Assembly (NCBI RefSeq): GCF_019456655.1
Contig: NZ_CP080332.1
Span: forward strand, 434,001 to 498,000
From: Mycolicibacterium diernhoferi
Lineage (GTDB): Bacteria > Actinomycetota > Actinomycetes > Mycobacteriales > Mycobacteriaceae
Reading direction: 5' to 3'
DNA: 64,000 nt
A program made the translations under genes and the position numbers. The notes beneath the pieces are model-generated. The model saw only the letters and a list, made by a program, of their open reading frames with translations. It had not been told where the DNA came from and did not search any database. Positions 1 to 11,559 of this stretch are shown piece by piece; position 1 is the first letter of the stretch; every line of letters begins with the position of its first letter.

Positions 1-2
1 TG

Positions 3-113
3 CTCGGCGCCGTCGAATGGCTGGCCACCCAGCCCGCCGGGATCTACGACGGGCTGGACGTGCCGCTGCGCTCGACACTGCCGCCCGAGGTGCAGGCATC
101 ACGCTGGGCCTGA
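3..113 (+). CDS. C-terminal fragment of an unidentified protein (5' end outside window)
   Basis: An open frame enters from the left edge and ends at TGA 111-113, encoding about 36 residues that finish ...QASRWA. The codons look normal for this GC-rich genome (C or G in third positions). The frame is followed at once by a strong hairpin, which fits the 3' end of a real plus-strand gene convergent with the polyketide synthase gene. Too little is visible to assign a family, and I do not recognise the fragment. Confidence 0.5.
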   Translation, partial: LGAVEWLATQPAGIYDGLDVPLRSTLPPEVQASRWA

Positions 114-125
114 GTGGGCCCCACA

Positions 126-177
126 AGATTCACACCAGGGATCGAATTGCCGCCTGCGGCGTCCCTGGTGTGAATCT
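126..177. terminator. Hairpin between convergent genes (probable bidirectional terminator)
   Basis: A perfect 16-base inverted repeat has arms at 126-141 and 162-177. The 20-base loop contains a second small palindrome (gccgc at 149-153, gcggc at 156-160). It begins 13 bases after the stop of the left-edge gene and ends 15 bases before the stop of the convergent polyketide synthase gene. There is no U-tract on either side, which is common for mycobacterial hairpin terminators. Position and symmetry suggest it stops transcription from both directions. Confidence 0.8.
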
Positions 178-191
178 CGATGGCGCGGTGT

Positions 192-3100
192 CTAACTCGC
201 CGCCTGCTCCGGCTCGGCCGGGGCCGCGTCGGGCAGCTGCGAGACCAGATGCTCGGCGAGCTCCCCGATCGTCGGGTAGTCGAACACCGCCGTCGGGCTG
301 ATGTCGAACTTGCCGCCGAACTGGCCGAACAGGCGGTTGCGCAACTCGACGGCCATCAGCGAGTCGGTGCCCAGGTCCAGGAACCTGCTCGACGCCGCCG
401 GCGGCTGCGCGAGCCGCAGGAAGCCCTGCACCTCGCGCTGCAGGAACTCGGTGATGAACCCGGCCCGGGCCGCCACCGGCAGCTCCTGCAGCTGCCGCAG
501 CAACTCGCTGTCGCCGGTGACCGCGCCGTCGGCGCTGGGCAGCACCTGATCCAGCAGCGGCGGACGGATCCCGCCCAGCATCTTGGCGGTCCGCTGCCAG
601 TTCGCCTTGAGCACCGTCGCCTGCGCCGTACCGTGCCGGATCGCCTCGCCCAGCGCGGACAGCGCCGCCGAGGGCTCCAGCGGCATCATGCCCTGCGCGC
701 TGAGGTTGGCCAGCGCGGCCTGCGACGTCGCCATGCCGCCGCTGCCCCACGGGCCGAAGTTCACCGCGGTCGCGGGCAACCCCTGCGCCCGGCGCTGCGC
801 GACCAGACCGTCGAGCAGCGCGTTGGCGGTGGCGTAGTTCGCCTGTGCGGGTGAGCCCAGCACCGCCGACGCCGACGAGTACAGGATGAAGAACTCCAGA
901 TCATCGTTGCGGGTCAGCTCGTGCAGATGGTGCGCACCATATGCCTTGGGCCCCAACGTGCCCTGGAAACGCTCCAGGCTCTGCTGCGGCACCAGGGCGT
1001 CATCGAGCACGCCGGCCAGGTGCGCGACGCCGGCCAGCGGCGGCAGCTCCGACCGGATCTTGTCCAGCAGCGCGGCCACCTCGGACTCGACGCCGACGTC
1101 GGCGCAGAGCACGTGGATCCGGCAGTGGTACCGCTCGCTGATCGCATCGATGGCCTGCTGGGCGTCGGCGTCCGGGGCGCGGCGGCTGGTCAGCACGATG
1201 TCCCCGGCCCCGAGCTGAGCCAGATAGGCCGCCGTGTGCAGGCCGAGCGCGCCCAGGCCGCCGGTCAGCAGATAGCTGCGATCACCGCGTGGCTGAAGCG
1301 GTTTCGGCATCTGCACGACGATCTTGCCGATGTGGCGGGCCTGCTGCATGCGACGGAACGCCGTCCGGGCCTCGGTGAGCGGATAGATCTCCGCGGGCAC
1401 CGGGGTCCACACACCGTCGGCCAGACCGTCGGACACCTCGGCCATCAGGCGCTGGATGTGGTCGGGATCGCTCATCATCGTCACGTCCAGCGCGACGATC
1501 TCGTAGTCGATGTCCGGACGCACCGCCGACATCTGCGCGGGGGTCCAGATATCGCGCTTGGCGATCTCGGCGAACCGGCCACCCCGTGCGGTGGCTCGCA
1601 CCGTGGCCTCGATGAAGCCCTCGTTGGTCAGGCTGTTGAGCACCACATCCACGCCCTCGCCATCGGTATCGGCGAGGATCTGATCTGCGAAATCGAGTGT
1701 CCGCGAGTCGTAGACGTACTCCACACCCATCGCGCGCAGGGTCGCCCGCTTGTAGGTGCTCGCGGTGGCGAAGACGGTCGCACCGTGTGCGCGCGCCATC
1801 TGCACCGCGGCCAGACCCACACCGCCGCTGGCCGCGTGGATGAGCACCCGGTCACCCGGACGCAACTGCGCCCAGTCGAACGCCAACCGCACCGTCAGCG
1901 CCGCCGCCGGAATGGTGGCGGCGTCGACCGCGCTGATCCCCTCCGGAACCGTCGCCAACAACTGCGCCGGAACGTTCAGCCGGCTCGCGAACGCACCCTG
2001 CATCGAGCCGAACACCCGCTGGCCGACCTCGAATCCGGTGACCTCGGAACCCACTTCGGTGACGACACCGCACAGGTCTCCACCGATCGGGCCCGGATCG
2101 CCGGGGTAGAGGCCGAGCACGTTGAGCACATCGCGGAAGTTGAGGCCGGCGGCCTCGATCCGGACCTGCACCTCGTGCGGCTTCGGTGCGCTCACCTCGA
2201 TCTCGGTCAGCCGCAGGTTGTCGATCGCGCCACGCTCGGTGGGCGCCAACGCGAAGTCATCCGAGCGGGGCATCGGCAGATGACCGGTGCGCGCCCAATG
2301 CAGCAGTCGCGACACCAGGAAACGCCCTTGGCGCACCGCCATCTCGGGTTCGACGACCGGCGTGCCGAGTGCCTCGGCCAGCCAGCCCAGCGATTCATCG
2401 GTGCCGTCCCCGTCGACCAGGCGGACCCGCAAGGTGGGCTGCTCGGCGATCAGCGTGCGACCGAAGCCCCACAGCGCCGCCTGCACCGGGTCGACCGGCT
2501 CGCCGGGTTCGGTGGCCACCGCATTCTCGGTGACGATCCACAACCCGCCGGCCAGTGTGCTCTTCTGCTCGGCCAGGGCGGTCTGGGTGGCGGCCAGCAG
2601 GGCCGCGACCTCGGTCTCCACCCGCTCCGCGAGTTCCGCGGTGGGAACATCCACAGTGTCATTCCCCGTCGCTTCGCTCGCCCCGGGGTGTTGTCCGCTG
2701 CTGCGCCAGACGATCCCGGCGACCGGGGCGCCGCGCTCGGCGGCCGCGGCGAACGCCTGCTGCCAGGCGGCCGGGTCGGTGGCCGACTCGATGACGACGG
2801 CTCCGGGCACCGCGGACGCCAACGAGTCGTGCCCGGCGATCAGCCAGGTGCCGTTGGCGACCGCGTCGTCCTGGGCGTCCTCCCCGTCGCCGGTGCCCGG
2901 CGCCGCGCTTTCCTGCCAGCCCACCGTGTAGAGCAACCGGGTGGAATCGCCGCCGAGGCCCCGGAGCAGGGCCTCGCGCGGTGCGCGCTTGACGGTGAAC
3001 TCCCGGATCCCGCCCAGGGCATGGCCGTCGCGGTCCACGAAATCGATGTCGAAGACCAGGGTTTCGCTGTTGAGCGGACCCTCGTGCCAGCGTGCGCGGC

Positions 3101-6100
3101 AGTAGAACCGGCGCGGCATGTTCTCCTGCACCTGGACCTGCCCGTAGCGCAGCGGCAGGAACAGATCGGTCAGGCCCTGCTCGGCGGCCAGCACCGCCGG
3201 GAACGCCGGGAAGGCCACACCCGTGCACAGGTCGAGCAGCACCGGGTGGATCGGCTCGCTGCCCAGATGCTCGGCGAGGTCCTCGCCGACCGAGACATCA
3301 CCGATGGCCTCGCCCTCCCCGACCCACAGCGACTTCAGCGAGGTGGACCAGGTGGGACCCCACGCCAGTTCCATGTCGTTGAAGATCTCGAACAGTTCCT
3401 GCGGGCGGGTGCGGTTCATCGCCTCGATGGCCTCATCGGGGGCGACCTCGGACAGCGCCTCGACCGCCTCCGCACCGGCACCCAGGCTGCCGTCCGCGTT
3501 CAGCGACCACTCCGCGTCCCGAACCCCGTAGGGCCGGCTGTGCACCTGGAACTTCCACCCCTCGTCGGTTGGGTGCAGGCTCAGCTGCACCTCACGGGAG
3601 GCCTTGTCGGGCAGGATGATCGGCTCGTAGAAGTAGACGTCCTTGACGTGCGCGGGAGCGCCCGCGGCGGCCAGTGCCATCGCCGCATAGGTGGCACCGG
3701 GCACGACGACGGTGCCGTAGATGACGTGATGGGCCAGCCAGGGTTGCGTCTTGACCGAGAACACATTGCTGTACACGGTGTCCCCGGAGGCCAGATCCTT
3801 GGCGCTGCCCAGGATCCCGGAGGTCGACACCGCCCCCGAACCCATCCCCACCACCGCGGTCTTGGGCCAGAAGCGACGTCGCTGGAACGGGTAGGTGGGC
3901 AGCTCCACCCGGTTGGCCGTGGTGTGCGTCGCGGCGAAGTCCGGCCGGTGCCCGCTGATGTAGGCGGTGGCCAGGGCCTCGGTGATCTGGCGCTGAGCGT
4001 TCGCGCCCTTGCGCAGGGACACGATCGTCTTCGGTGTCGCGGCCGACTCGGGCCAGCTCTGCAGCGCCGCCGCGGTCAGGATCGGCTGCGGGCCGACCTC
4101 CATCAGCACCGAGCAGCCCAGTGCCGCGACGGTGCGCACGCTCTCGGTGAACTGGACCGGCTGGCGCGAATGCCGCCGCCAGTACTGGGCGTCGATCGGT
4201 GTCTCGGCCGTCAGCACCGTGCCGGTGCGGTTGCAGATCAGCGGCAGGATGGGTGCGGCGTACTCGAACTGCCCGGCGAAGGACTCGAATTCGTCGAGCA
4301 CCGGATCCAGCAGCTCGGAGTGGAAGGCGTGGCTGGTCTCCAGCCAGGTGCAGCGCGCACCCTCTCCGGTGCACGCGGCGACGATCTGCTCGAGGTCCTC
4401 GCCGGGACCGGACAGCACCGTGTTGCGGCCGTTGTAGGCACCGACCGAGACCCGTCCGAATGCCTCGGCGGCATGTTCCACGTACTCGGGGTCGGCGAAC
4501 ACGGCCACCATCCGGCCGCCGGCGGGCAGGCTGCCGAACAGCCGCCCGCGTTCGGCGATCAGCCGTGCCCCGTCCTCCAGGCTGAAGACCCCGGCCACGC
4601 ACGCCGCCGCATACTGGCCGACGCTGTGGCCGAGCACGACATCGGGTTCGATGCCCCACGACTGCCACAACCGGGCCAGTCCCATCTCGACGGCGAAGAT
4701 CGCCGGCTGCGCAAAGGAGGTGTGCTTCAACGTTTCCGCCGCCTCGCGGCCGGTGTCGAAGATCGCGTCCAGCAGCGGCCGCGACAGCATGCCGTCCACC
4801 GCCTGCGCGCACTTGCGGACGGTCTCGGCGAACACCGGTTCGGACTCGTACAGTTCGCGCGCCATGCCGGGGTACTGGCTGCCCTGGCCGGGGAAGAACC
4901 ACGCGGTGGTCGGCGGGTCGGTGCACTCACCGCGCACCACGCCCGGCCGCAGCCGGTTGGCCACCAGATCGTCGAGCAGCATCTTGGCCTCGGGGACCGT
5001 ATTGGCCACCACTGCCGCCCGGTGCTCGAAGTGCGACCGCCCGGCGCCCGCGGTGAAGGCCACATCGGCGATCGAGGCCTCCGGGTGGGTGTCCAGCCAG
5101 GTCGCGTACTTCTGTGCCAGCGCCAACAGGCCCTGCGCGGAGCGCGCCGAGAGCGGTAGCACGCTCAGCGGCTCCTTGACCGCCGCCACGCTGCCGGTGG
5201 TGTCCTCGGCGTTGTCCTCCGGTGCCACCGAAAGAGGTTGCGGCGCTTCCTCGATCAGCACATGTGCATTGGTGCCGGTGAACCCGAAGGCGCTGACGCC
5301 GGCCCGGCGCGGATGGTCGTCGGTGCGCCACGGTGTCGGCTTGTCCACCACCTGCACCGGCAGATCGGCCCACGGGATGTGCGGAGAAGGATTCTGGAAG
5401 TGCAGCGTCTGCGGCAGCAGTTCGTTCTGCAGCGACAGCACCACCTTGACCAGACCGGCCACCCCGGCCGCCGATTCCAGGTGCCCGACGTTGGTCTTGG
5501 CGGTGCCGATCAGCAGGGGCCGGTTCGGGTCCCGGCCGGCGCCGTACACCGCCGCGGCGGCCTGCACCTCGATCGGATCACCGAGCGGGGTACCGGTGCC
5601 GTGCGCTTCCAGGTAGTCGATGTCGGCACCGGACAGCCCGGCGCGGTTCAGTGCCGAACTGATGAGCCGTTGCTGGGCACCACCATTGGGTACCGTCAGA
5701 CCGCTGGACGCGCCGTCCTGGTTGACCGCGCTGGCACGGATGACCGCGGAGATCCGGTCGCCGTCACGCTGGGCGTCGCTGAGCTTCTTGAGCACCAGCA
5801 CGCCGCAGCCCTCGCTGCGCACATAGCCGTCGGCCGCCGCGTCGAAGGTCTTGCACCGGCCGTCCGGGGACAGCATCCGGGCCCGCGACGCCGCGACGAC
5901 GGACGCCGGGCTCAGCAGGACGTTCACCCCGCCGGCCAGCGCCATGTCGCAGTCGCCGGAATGCAGCGCCTGCACCGCCTGATGGACGGCCACCAGCGAG
6001 GAACTGCACGCCGTGTCCACCGCCATCGCCGGGCCCTCCAGGCCGAGCGTGAACGACACCCGGCCGGCAATGGCATTGAGGGCGTTGCCGGTGATGAAAT

Positions 6101-9100
6101 GCGCTTCCAGGTTCTCCACCGAGTCACCGGACAGCAGGTGCGAGTACTCGTTGGCGCCGACGCCGACGAACACGCCGGTGCGGCTGCCGCGCAGGGTCGC
6201 CGGTCCGTAACCGGCACGCTCCAGGCTCTCCCAGGCCAACTCGAGCATCAGTCGCTGCTGTGGATCGATCCAGACCGCTTCCCGGGGCGAGATTCCGAAG
6301 AACTCCGGGTCGAAACTGTCGACGCTGTCCAGGTAACCGCCGCTGCGGGTGTAGATCTTGCCGGGCATCTGCTGATCGGGGTCGTAGAACTCGTCGATGT
6401 CGAAGCGGTCCTCGGGGATCTCGCGGATGGCGTCCACCCCGCCGGCCAACAGGTCCCAGTAGGCGTCCGGGTCGGGTGCACCGGGGAAACGGCACGCGAC
6501 GGCGATGATCGCGATCGGCTCGTCGACCGCCGAGGTGGCCAGTGACACCGGTTGCGGGGCAGCCTTGGCCGCGCGTTCGTTGAGCTTCAGGACGTCACCG
6601 AGCAGGTAATCGGCCATGTCGGTGAGCCGGGGATGGTCCATGGCCAGGGTGGCGGGCAGCTCGGCGCCGACCGACGCCTCCAGCCTGCGCCGCAGCTCCA
6701 CGGCCATCAGCGAATCCAGTCCGAGATCGAAAAGCCCGGTCTCCTCCCGGATCTCGGAGGCGTCGATCTGGGTCACCTCGGCGACCGCGTCACGCAGCTC
6801 CTCCAGCACCAGCTTCTTGCGTTGCTGCACCGGGGCTGCGGTGAGCCGCTCCACCAGCCGGGTGGTACCGGCGGCCGTCGCCACCGGGGATGAGGATTCG
6901 GGAACCTCGCCGGCGACCTCGGCCAGCAGTGCCCGTTTCCCGGTCTGCAGGTAGATCGGCAGGAAGCGCGCCCAATCCATGCGCGCGACCACACCGTGCG
7001 AACCGGCGCCGACCATGAGGTCGGCCATGCCGGCCAGCGCGTCGGCCGGCGACAGGGTGTGCACACCACGGCGATCCAGCTGGGCGCGGGCCTGCTCGTC
7101 GGCCATGCCCGCCGCCCACGGCCCGAAGTTGACGCTGATGCCGGGCACGCCCTGCTCACGCAACCGCCAGGTCAACCCGTCCAGGAAGGCGTTGGCCGCG
7201 CTGTAGGCGCTCTGGCCGTAGCTGCCCCATACCGCGGAGATCGAGGAGGTGGAGACGAAGAAGTCCAGCTTCAGATCCGCCACGACCTCGCTCAGATACC
7301 AAGCGCCCCAGACCTTTCCGGAGAACACCCGATCCAGTTCGGCGGCATCCGGATCGCTCAGGACGGTGGTGCTGTTCTCGCCGGCCGCGTGCACGATGCC
7401 GGCCAGCGGCGGGAGTTCGGCCGAGATGGTGTCGATCAGGTGGGCCACGTCGTGCGGATTGGCGACGTCGGCGGTGATCACCCGGACGGCGCAACCGTGC
7501 TGCGCGGTCAACGCGTCGATGCGTCCCTGCGCGGCGGCGCTGGGGGCGCGCCTGCTGGTCAGCACCAGGTTGCGGGCCCCGTGTCCGGCCAGGTAGCCGG
7601 CGATCTCCAGGCCCAGCGACCCGAGGCCGCCGGTCACCAGATAGCTTGCGTCGGTGCGCAGTTGGAGCGTGGTCGGATTGGGCTGTCCGGTCCGCCGGAC
7701 CAGCCGCGGCACGTGTACGGACTGCCCACGCAGGGCGAGTTGATCCTCACCGGCGGGCGCGGTGACGATGTAGGCGACCAGTCGGGCCCAGTCCGCGTCG
7801 GTGCCGCTCACATCGGCCAGGCCGCCCCACACCTGCGGGTACTCCAGTGCGGCCGCGCGGCAGAATCCCCACAGGCCGGTCTGCTCGGGCGACACCGAAT
7901 CGGCGTCGGTGATCCGCTGCGCGTCGCGGGTGAGCACCCAGATCGGTGCGCGCAGATCGGCGGCGGCCGCGGCGCGGAACAGCCGCTGGGTGCCACCCAG
8001 AATGCGATGCTGCATCCGCAGCAGGGACCGCATCGACGGCGCCGCGGCATTTTCCAGCGCCGCGACATGCAGGATCCGCAGCGTGGGTTCACCGTCGACC
8101 GCGGCGCGCAGTTCGGCGACCATGAGCGCCTCGTCGGCGTCGGAGGCAGGCAGGCCGAGCGCCCGGTAGCGGTGCCCGTGGGTGCTCAGCGCGTCGAGCA
8201 GCGGTTGCACCGTCGAGGTGTCATCACCGATGACCAGCCATGCGCAACCTTCGCCGGCCGGCGCCGGGGAGGCGGGGGCCGAGACCGGCCAGCGGATTTC
8301 ATACCGGGAGTCCGCGATGGACAGCGCGTCGCGCTGGCGATTGTGTTGAGCGGCAAGCTTGTTGAGCACGTCGGCGGTGGTCTGGCTGCCCGCGTCGTCG
8401 AGCAGTGCGGCGAGTTCCTCGATGCGCCCGTCTTCGAGCAGGCGGACGGCCTCGGTACGGGCGGCCGACCCGGAGGCGGTGGTCGCGGTCTTGGCGTTCT
8501 TGTCCCGGAACCAGTACGGCCGGTGCTCGAACGGGTAGGTGGGCAGATCGACCTTGCCCGCCGGTCCCGCCACGAGGGCGCCGAAGTCCGGCAGGTGACC
8601 GGCCACATAGGTGTTCGCCACGGCCTCGGCGATCTGGCGGTGGTCGGCGCCGTTGCGGCGCATCGACGCGATGGCCCGCGGCGGGTTCGCCGGGTCGGGC
8701 CAGGCCCGCATCGCCGCGGCGGTGAGCACGGGTTGCGGCCCGACCTCCAACAGCACCGCGCAGCCGAGTTCGGCCAGCGTGGAGACACTCTTGGCGAACT
8801 CGACGGGCTGGCGGGCATGGCGACGCCAGTACGCCCCGTCCAGCTTGGCGGTGCGGCCCAGCGCGGCGCCGGTCCGGTTGCACACCAGAATCCTTCGGGG
8901 CGCGGCGAATTCGAACTGATTCGCGAAGGTCTCGAAGGCGTCCAGCGCCGGGTCGAGCAGCGCCGAGTGGAAGGCATGGCTGGTGTCGAGCCAGTCGCAC
9001 CGCACCCCGTCGGCGGTCAGCCCGGCCACCGCGCGCTCCAGGTCGGTGCCGGGTCCGGACAGCACGGTGTTGGCACCGTTGTAGGCGGCCACCGACAGGC

Positions 9101-11183
9101 TCGGGTATTCGTCGGTGAGGCGTTCGACGCGGTCGGAGTCGGCGAAGATGGCCGCCATCCGCCCGCCGGCGGGCAGTTCACCGAACAGCCGGCCCCGCTC
9201 GGCGAGCAGTCGCACGCCGTCCTCGAGGCTGAACACTCCGGCCACGCAGGCCGCCGAGAACTGGCCGACACTGTGCCCGAGCACCACGTCGGGCTCATAG
9301 CCCCACGACTGCCACAGCCGGGCCAGACCCATCTCGACGGCGAAGATCGCCGGTTGCGCGTTCTGGGTCAGCCGCAGCCGATCGTTGTCGTCGGCATCGA
9401 AGATGAGTTCCAGCAACGACTTTCCGTCGCCGGCCGCCAGGGCCGCGATGCACCGGTCCAGGGTCTCGGCGAACACCGGTTCGGTTTCGTAGAGCTCGCG
9501 GGCCATACCCGCGTACTGGCTGCCCTGGCCGGGAAACAGCCAGGCGGTCTTCGGGGCGTCGGCACAGTGACCGCGCACCAGTCCGGGCGCTGGTCGGTCA
9601 TCGGCGAGCGCGCCGAGCAGTTCGCGTGCGGAGTCCAGCGAGTTCACCACCAGTGCGGCCCGGTGCTCGTGATGGGCCCGGCCGGCGCCGGCGGTCAGGC
9701 CCACCGCGGTCAGGTCGGCGTCGGGGTGCTCGGCCAGCCAGTTGCGGTAGAGCTCCGCGGTCGCCACCAGGGCGGCCGGGGTGCGCGCCGACAGGGGGAG
9801 GACCGTGAACCGCCGGGAGTCGGGCGCCGCGGCGGGCGCCGCCGGGGCCGCCGGCACCGGTGGTTCTTCGAGGATGACGTGGGCGTTGGTGCCGGAGAAC
9901 CCGAACGAGCTGACACCCGCGATCCGGGGGCTGTCGGACGTCGGCCACGGGGTCGCCTCCGAGACCACCCGCACCGGGATGCGCTCCCACGGGATGTGCG
10001 GTGAGGGATTGCGGAAGTTCAGGTGTTTGGGCAGTTCCTGGTGCTCGAGCGCGAGGACGACCTTGAGCACACCGGCGACGCCCGCGGCGGCTTCGAGGTG
10101 CCCGATGTTGGTCTTGGCCGAGCCGATCAGCAGCGGCCGGTCCGCATCGCGTCCCTTGCCGAGCGCGGCGGCGGCGGCCTGGACCTCGATCGGATCGCCC
10201 AGCGAGGTTCCGGTGCCGTGGGCCTCCAGGTAGTCGACCTCGTTCGGGGCGAGGCCGGCCCGGTCCAGCGCCTCGGTGATGACCCGCTGCTGAGCGACGC
10301 CGTTGGGCACCGTCAGGCCGCCCGACGCGCCGTCCTGGTTGACCGCGCTGCCGCGGATGACCGCGCGAATGCGGTCGCCGTCGCGCACCGCGTCCTCGAG
10401 CCGTTTGATGACGATGACACCGCAGCCCTCACCGCGCACATAGCCGTCGGCGGCCGCGTCGAACGTCTTGCACTTACCGTCGGGTGCGAGCATCCGGGAC
10501 TGCGAGAACGTGATCATGGTGGCCGGGCTGAGCAGCGCATTCGCGCCGCCGGCCAGGGCCAGGTCGCACTCGTCGAGCTGCAGCGCCTGGCAGGCCTGGT
10601 GGATGGCCACCAACGAGGAGCTGCACGCGGTGTCGACGGTGACGGCCGGGCCGTGCAATCCCAGCCGGTAGCTGATCCGGCCCGCGCCGGCCGCGCCGGA
10701 CGTGCCGATGGCCAGGTAGGCCTCGATCTCGGGGTAGGTCAGTTCCGAGGACGCCATGCCCAGGTAGTCGTGTGTGGAGAGGCCGACGAACACGCCGGTG
10801 CGGGTGTTCGCCAAAGCCGTTGGTGCGGTGCCGGAATGCTCCACGGCCCGCCACGAGGTCTCCAGCAAGAGCCGGTGCTGGGGGTCCATCAGCCTGGCCT
10901 CGCGTGCGGACACCCCGAAGAAGGGCGCGTCGAACCCGCTGACGTCGTCGACGAAACCGGCCCGGCGGGTGACGACCTTCCCGGCCGCGGCGGCGTCGGA
11001 GTCGAAGAAGTCGTCGGCGTCCCACCGGTCCGCGGGAATCTCGCTGACGGCGTCGCGGCCGTCGCGCAGCACATCCCAGTACTGGTCCGCGTCGGCGGCG
11101 CCGGGTAGGCGTGCTGCGTAGCCGATGATCGCGAAACGAGGTGCCCGCTCCGCGGACGGGACAGCATTATCGGTAATTGCCAT
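192..11183 (-). CDS. pks: Two-module type I polyketide synthase, trehalose polyphleate (phleic acid) type
   Basis: A protein of 3663 residues. Module 1 reads KS (Cys187 in TACSSS), AT (Ser638 in GHSVG), KR (Tyr1327) and ACP (Ser1491 in LDSLM). Module 2 reads KS (Cys1726), AT (Ser2187), DH (His2486 in an HxxxGxxxxP motif), ER (NADPH motif near residue 3119), KR (Tyr3450) and ACP (Ser3608). Both AT domains carry HAFH, the malonyl-CoA signature, so the product should be unbranched. Module 1 has no DH or ER, and there is no loading domain or thioesterase; chains are probably loaded by the FadD-type ligase and removed by PapA. The ATG at 11181-11183 is chosen because GGAGAG lies nine bases upstream and the KS begins soon after; a longer open frame upstream lacks family similarity. 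The setting (papA, mmpL, PE-PPE, gap, fadD) matches the trehalose polyphleate locus known from M. smegmatis and M. abscessus. The product assignment is inference. Confidence 0.9.
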   Translation of the reverse strand: MAITDNAVPSAERAPRFAIIGYAARLPGAADADQYWDVLRDGRDAVSEIPADRWDADDFFDSDAAAAGKVVTRRAGFVDDVSGFDAPFFGVSAREARLMDPQHRLLLETSWRAVEHSGTAPTALANTRTGVFVGLSTHDYLGMASSELTYPEIEAYLAIGTSGAAGAGRISYRLGLHGPAVTVDTACSSSLVAIHQACQALQLDECDLALAGGANALLSPATMITFSQSRMLAPDGKCKTFDAAADGYVRGEGCGVIVIKRLEDAVRDGDRIRAVIRGSAVNQDGASGGLTVPNGVAQQRVITEALDRAGLAPNEVDYLEAHGTGTSLGDPIEVQAAAAALGKGRDADRPLLIGSAKTNIGHLEAAAGVAGVLKVVLALEHQELPKHLNFRNPSPHIPWERIPVRVVSEATPWPTSDSPRIAGVSSFGFSGTNAHVILEEPPVPAAPAAPAAAPDSRRFTVLPLSARTPAALVATAELYRNWLAEHPDADLTAVGLTAGAGRAHHEHRAALVVNSLDSARELLGALADDRPAPGLVRGHCADAPKTAWLFPGQGSQYAGMARELYETEPVFAETLDRCIAALAAGDGKSLLELIFDADDNDRLRLTQNAQPAIFAVEMGLARLWQSWGYEPDVVLGHSVGQFSAACVAGVFSLEDGVRLLAERGRLFGELPAGGRMAAIFADSDRVERLTDEYPSLSVAAYNGANTVLSGPGTDLERAVAGLTADGVRCDWLDTSHAFHSALLDPALDAFETFANQFEFAAPRRILVCNRTGAALGRTAKLDGAYWRRHARQPVEFAKSVSTLAELGCAVLLEVGPQPVLTAAAMRAWPDPANPPRAIASMRRNGADHRQIAEAVANTYVAGHLPDFGALVAGPAGKVDLPTYPFEHRPYWFRDKNAKTATTASGSAARTEAVRLLEDGRIEELAALLDDAGSQTTADVLNKLAAQHNRQRDALSIADSRYEIRWPVSAPASPAPAGEGCAWLVIGDDTSTVQPLLDALSTHGHRYRALGLPASDADEALMVAELRAAVDGEPTLRILHVAALENAAAPSMRSLLRMQHRILGGTQRLFRAAAAADLRAPIWVLTRDAQRITDADSVSPEQTGLWGFCRAAALEYPQVWGGLADVSGTDADWARLVAYIVTAPAGEDQLALRGQSVHVPRLVRRTGQPNPTTLQLRTDASYLVTGGLGSLGLEIAGYLAGHGARNLVLTSRRAPSAAAQGRIDALTAQHGCAVRVITADVANPHDVAHLIDTISAELPPLAGIVHAAGENSTTVLSDPDAAELDRVFSGKVWGAWYLSEVVADLKLDFFVSTSSISAVWGSYGQSAYSAANAFLDGLTWRLREQGVPGISVNFGPWAAGMADEQARAQLDRRGVHTLSPADALAGMADLMVGAGSHGVVARMDWARFLPIYLQTGKRALLAEVAGEVPESSSPVATAAGTTRLVERLTAAPVQQRKKLVLEELRDAVAEVTQIDASEIREETGLFDLGLDSLMAVELRRRLEASVGAELPATLAMDHPRLTDMADYLLGDVLKLNERAAKAAPQPVSLATSAVDEPIAIIAVACRFPGAPDPDAYWDLLAGGVDAIREIPEDRFDIDEFYDPDQQMPGKIYTRSGGYLDSVDSFDPEFFGISPREAVWIDPQQRLMLELAWESLERAGYGPATLRGSRTGVFVGVGANEYSHLLSGDSVENLEAHFITGNALNAIAGRVSFTLGLEGPAMAVDTACSSSLVAVHQAVQALHSGDCDMALAGGVNVLLSPASVVAASRARMLSPDGRCKTFDAAADGYVRSEGCGVLVLKKLSDAQRDGDRISAVIRASAVNQDGASSGLTVPNGGAQQRLISSALNRAGLSGADIDYLEAHGTGTPLGDPIEVQAAAAVYGAGRDPNRPLLIGTAKTNVGHLESAAGVAGLVKVVLSLQNELLPQTLHFQNPSPHIPWADLPVQVVDKPTPWRTDDHPRRAGVSAFGFTGTNAHVLIEEAPQPLSVAPEDNAEDTTGSVAAVKEPLSVLPLSARSAQGLLALAQKYATWLDTHPEASIADVAFTAGAGRSHFEHRAAVVANTVPEAKMLLDDLVANRLRPGVVRGECTDPPTTAWFFPGQGSQYPGMARELYESEPVFAETVRKCAQAVDGMLSRPLLDAIFDTGREAAETLKHTSFAQPAIFAVEMGLARLWQSWGIEPDVVLGHSVGQYAAACVAGVFSLEDGARLIAERGRLFGSLPAGGRMVAVFADPEYVEHAAEAFGRVSVGAYNGRNTVLSGPGEDLEQIVAACTGEGARCTWLETSHAFHSELLDPVLDEFESFAGQFEYAAPILPLICNRTGTVLTAETPIDAQYWRRHSRQPVQFTESVRTVAALGCSVLMEVGPQPILTAAALQSWPESAATPKTIVSLRKGANAQRQITEALATAYISGHRPDFAATHTTANRVELPTYPFQRRRFWPKTAVVGMGSGAVSTSGILGSAKDLASGDTVYSNVFSVKTQPWLAHHVIYGTVVVPGATYAAMALAAAGAPAHVKDVYFYEPIILPDKASREVQLSLHPTDEGWKFQVHSRPYGVRDAEWSLNADGSLGAGAEAVEALSEVAPDEAIEAMNRTRPQELFEIFNDMELAWGPTWSTSLKSLWVGEGEAIGDVSVGEDLAEHLGSEPIHPVLLDLCTGVAFPAFPAVLAAEQGLTDLFLPLRYGQVQVQENMPRRFYCRARWHEGPLNSETLVFDIDFVDRDGHALGGIREFTVKRAPREALLRGLGGDSTRLLYTVGWQESAAPGTGDGEDAQDDAVANGTWLIAGHDSLASAVPGAVVIESATDPAAWQQAFAAAAERGAPVAGIVWRSSGQHPGASEATGNDTVDVPTAELAERVETEVAALLAATQTALAEQKSTLAGGLWIVTENAVATEPGEPVDPVQAALWGFGRTLIAEQPTLRVRLVDGDGTDESLGWLAEALGTPVVEPEMAVRQGRFLVSRLLHWARTGHLPMPRSDDFALAPTERGAIDNLRLTEIEVSAPKPHEVQVRIEAAGLNFRDVLNVLGLYPGDPGPIGGDLCGVVTEVGSEVTGFEVGQRVFGSMQGAFASRLNVPAQLLATVPEGISAVDAATIPAAALTVRLAFDWAQLRPGDRVLIHAASGGVGLAAVQMARAHGATVFATASTYKRATLRAMGVEYVYDSRTLDFADQILADTDGEGVDVVLNSLTNEGFIEATVRATARGGRFAEIAKRDIWTPAQMSAVRPDIDYEIVALDVTMMSDPDHIQRLMAEVSDGLADGVWTPVPAEIYPLTEARTAFRRMQQARHIGKIVVQMPKPLQPRGDRSYLLTGGLGALGLHTAAYLAQLGAGDIVLTSRRAPDADAQQAIDAISERYHCRIHVLCADVGVESEVAALLDKIRSELPPLAGVAHLAGVLDDALVPQQSLERFQGTLGPKAYGAHHLHELTRNDDLEFFILYSSASAVLGSPAQANYATANALLDGLVAQRRAQGLPATAVNFGPWGSGGMATSQAALANLSAQGMMPLEPSAALSALGEAIRHGTAQATVLKANWQRTAKMLGGIRPPLLDQVLPSADGAVTGDSELLRQLQELPVAARAGFITEFLQREVQGFLRLAQPPAASSRFLDLGTDSLMAVELRNRLFGQFGGKFDISPTAVFDYPTIGELAEHLVSQLPDAAPAEPEQAAS

Positions 11184-11559
11184 GAGTTTGTGCTCTCCGC
11201 GTCGTGAAGTGTCTGTGCCCGGCGAGACCGCGTCAGGCCTGGGGACATGCAAGCGCCTTGGCTTGCGAACGGCTCGAATTTCGACCCGACAGCGGCGCGC
11301 TCGATCTCCCGACAGCCACGGCCGGCTCGTTTTCCCGATCGTCAGTATTGCATGAGAGTTGCTGACCGAGGCGGTTTCGGGTGACCCCGATGGTGGCCGC
11401 GCGATCGGGTGGTCCCGCGGTCGTCGGCGCTGCGGACCGCCGGCTGCGCCGCTGCCCACCGGGGTGTGGCAGCGATCACGGTGCTCAGCCGCTATCGTGA
11501 AGTCGCCGTCGGGGCATGCCGCACCGCCGCCGCCGTCGCTATAAACCCGGAGGGAAATT
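11184..11559. promoter_or_regulatory. Divergent promoter region between pks and papA
   Basis: This 376-base gap holds no convincing gene. On the plus strand TATCGT at 11493-11498 is a plausible -10 element for the papA-mmpL-PE operon and would give a leader of about 55 bases. Two small palindromes lie nearer pks: gcaagc/gcttgc (11249-11254 and 11261-11266) and tcgaa/ttcga (11274-11278 and 11280-11284). They could be regulator sites, but I cannot name a regulator. I found no confident -10 for pks. Confidence 0.45.

Noticed and set aside
921..5159. A 1412-codon open frame on the plus strand opposite the polyketide synthase
   Set aside because: It is antisense to conserved PKS domains, is rich in Arg, Gly and His with no domain similarity, and arises because GC-rich codons leave few stops on the other strand.
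6996..10004. A 1002-codon plus-strand open frame opposite PKS module 1
   Set aside because: Same artefact: composition is unlike a protein and the opposite strand has intact catalytic motifs.
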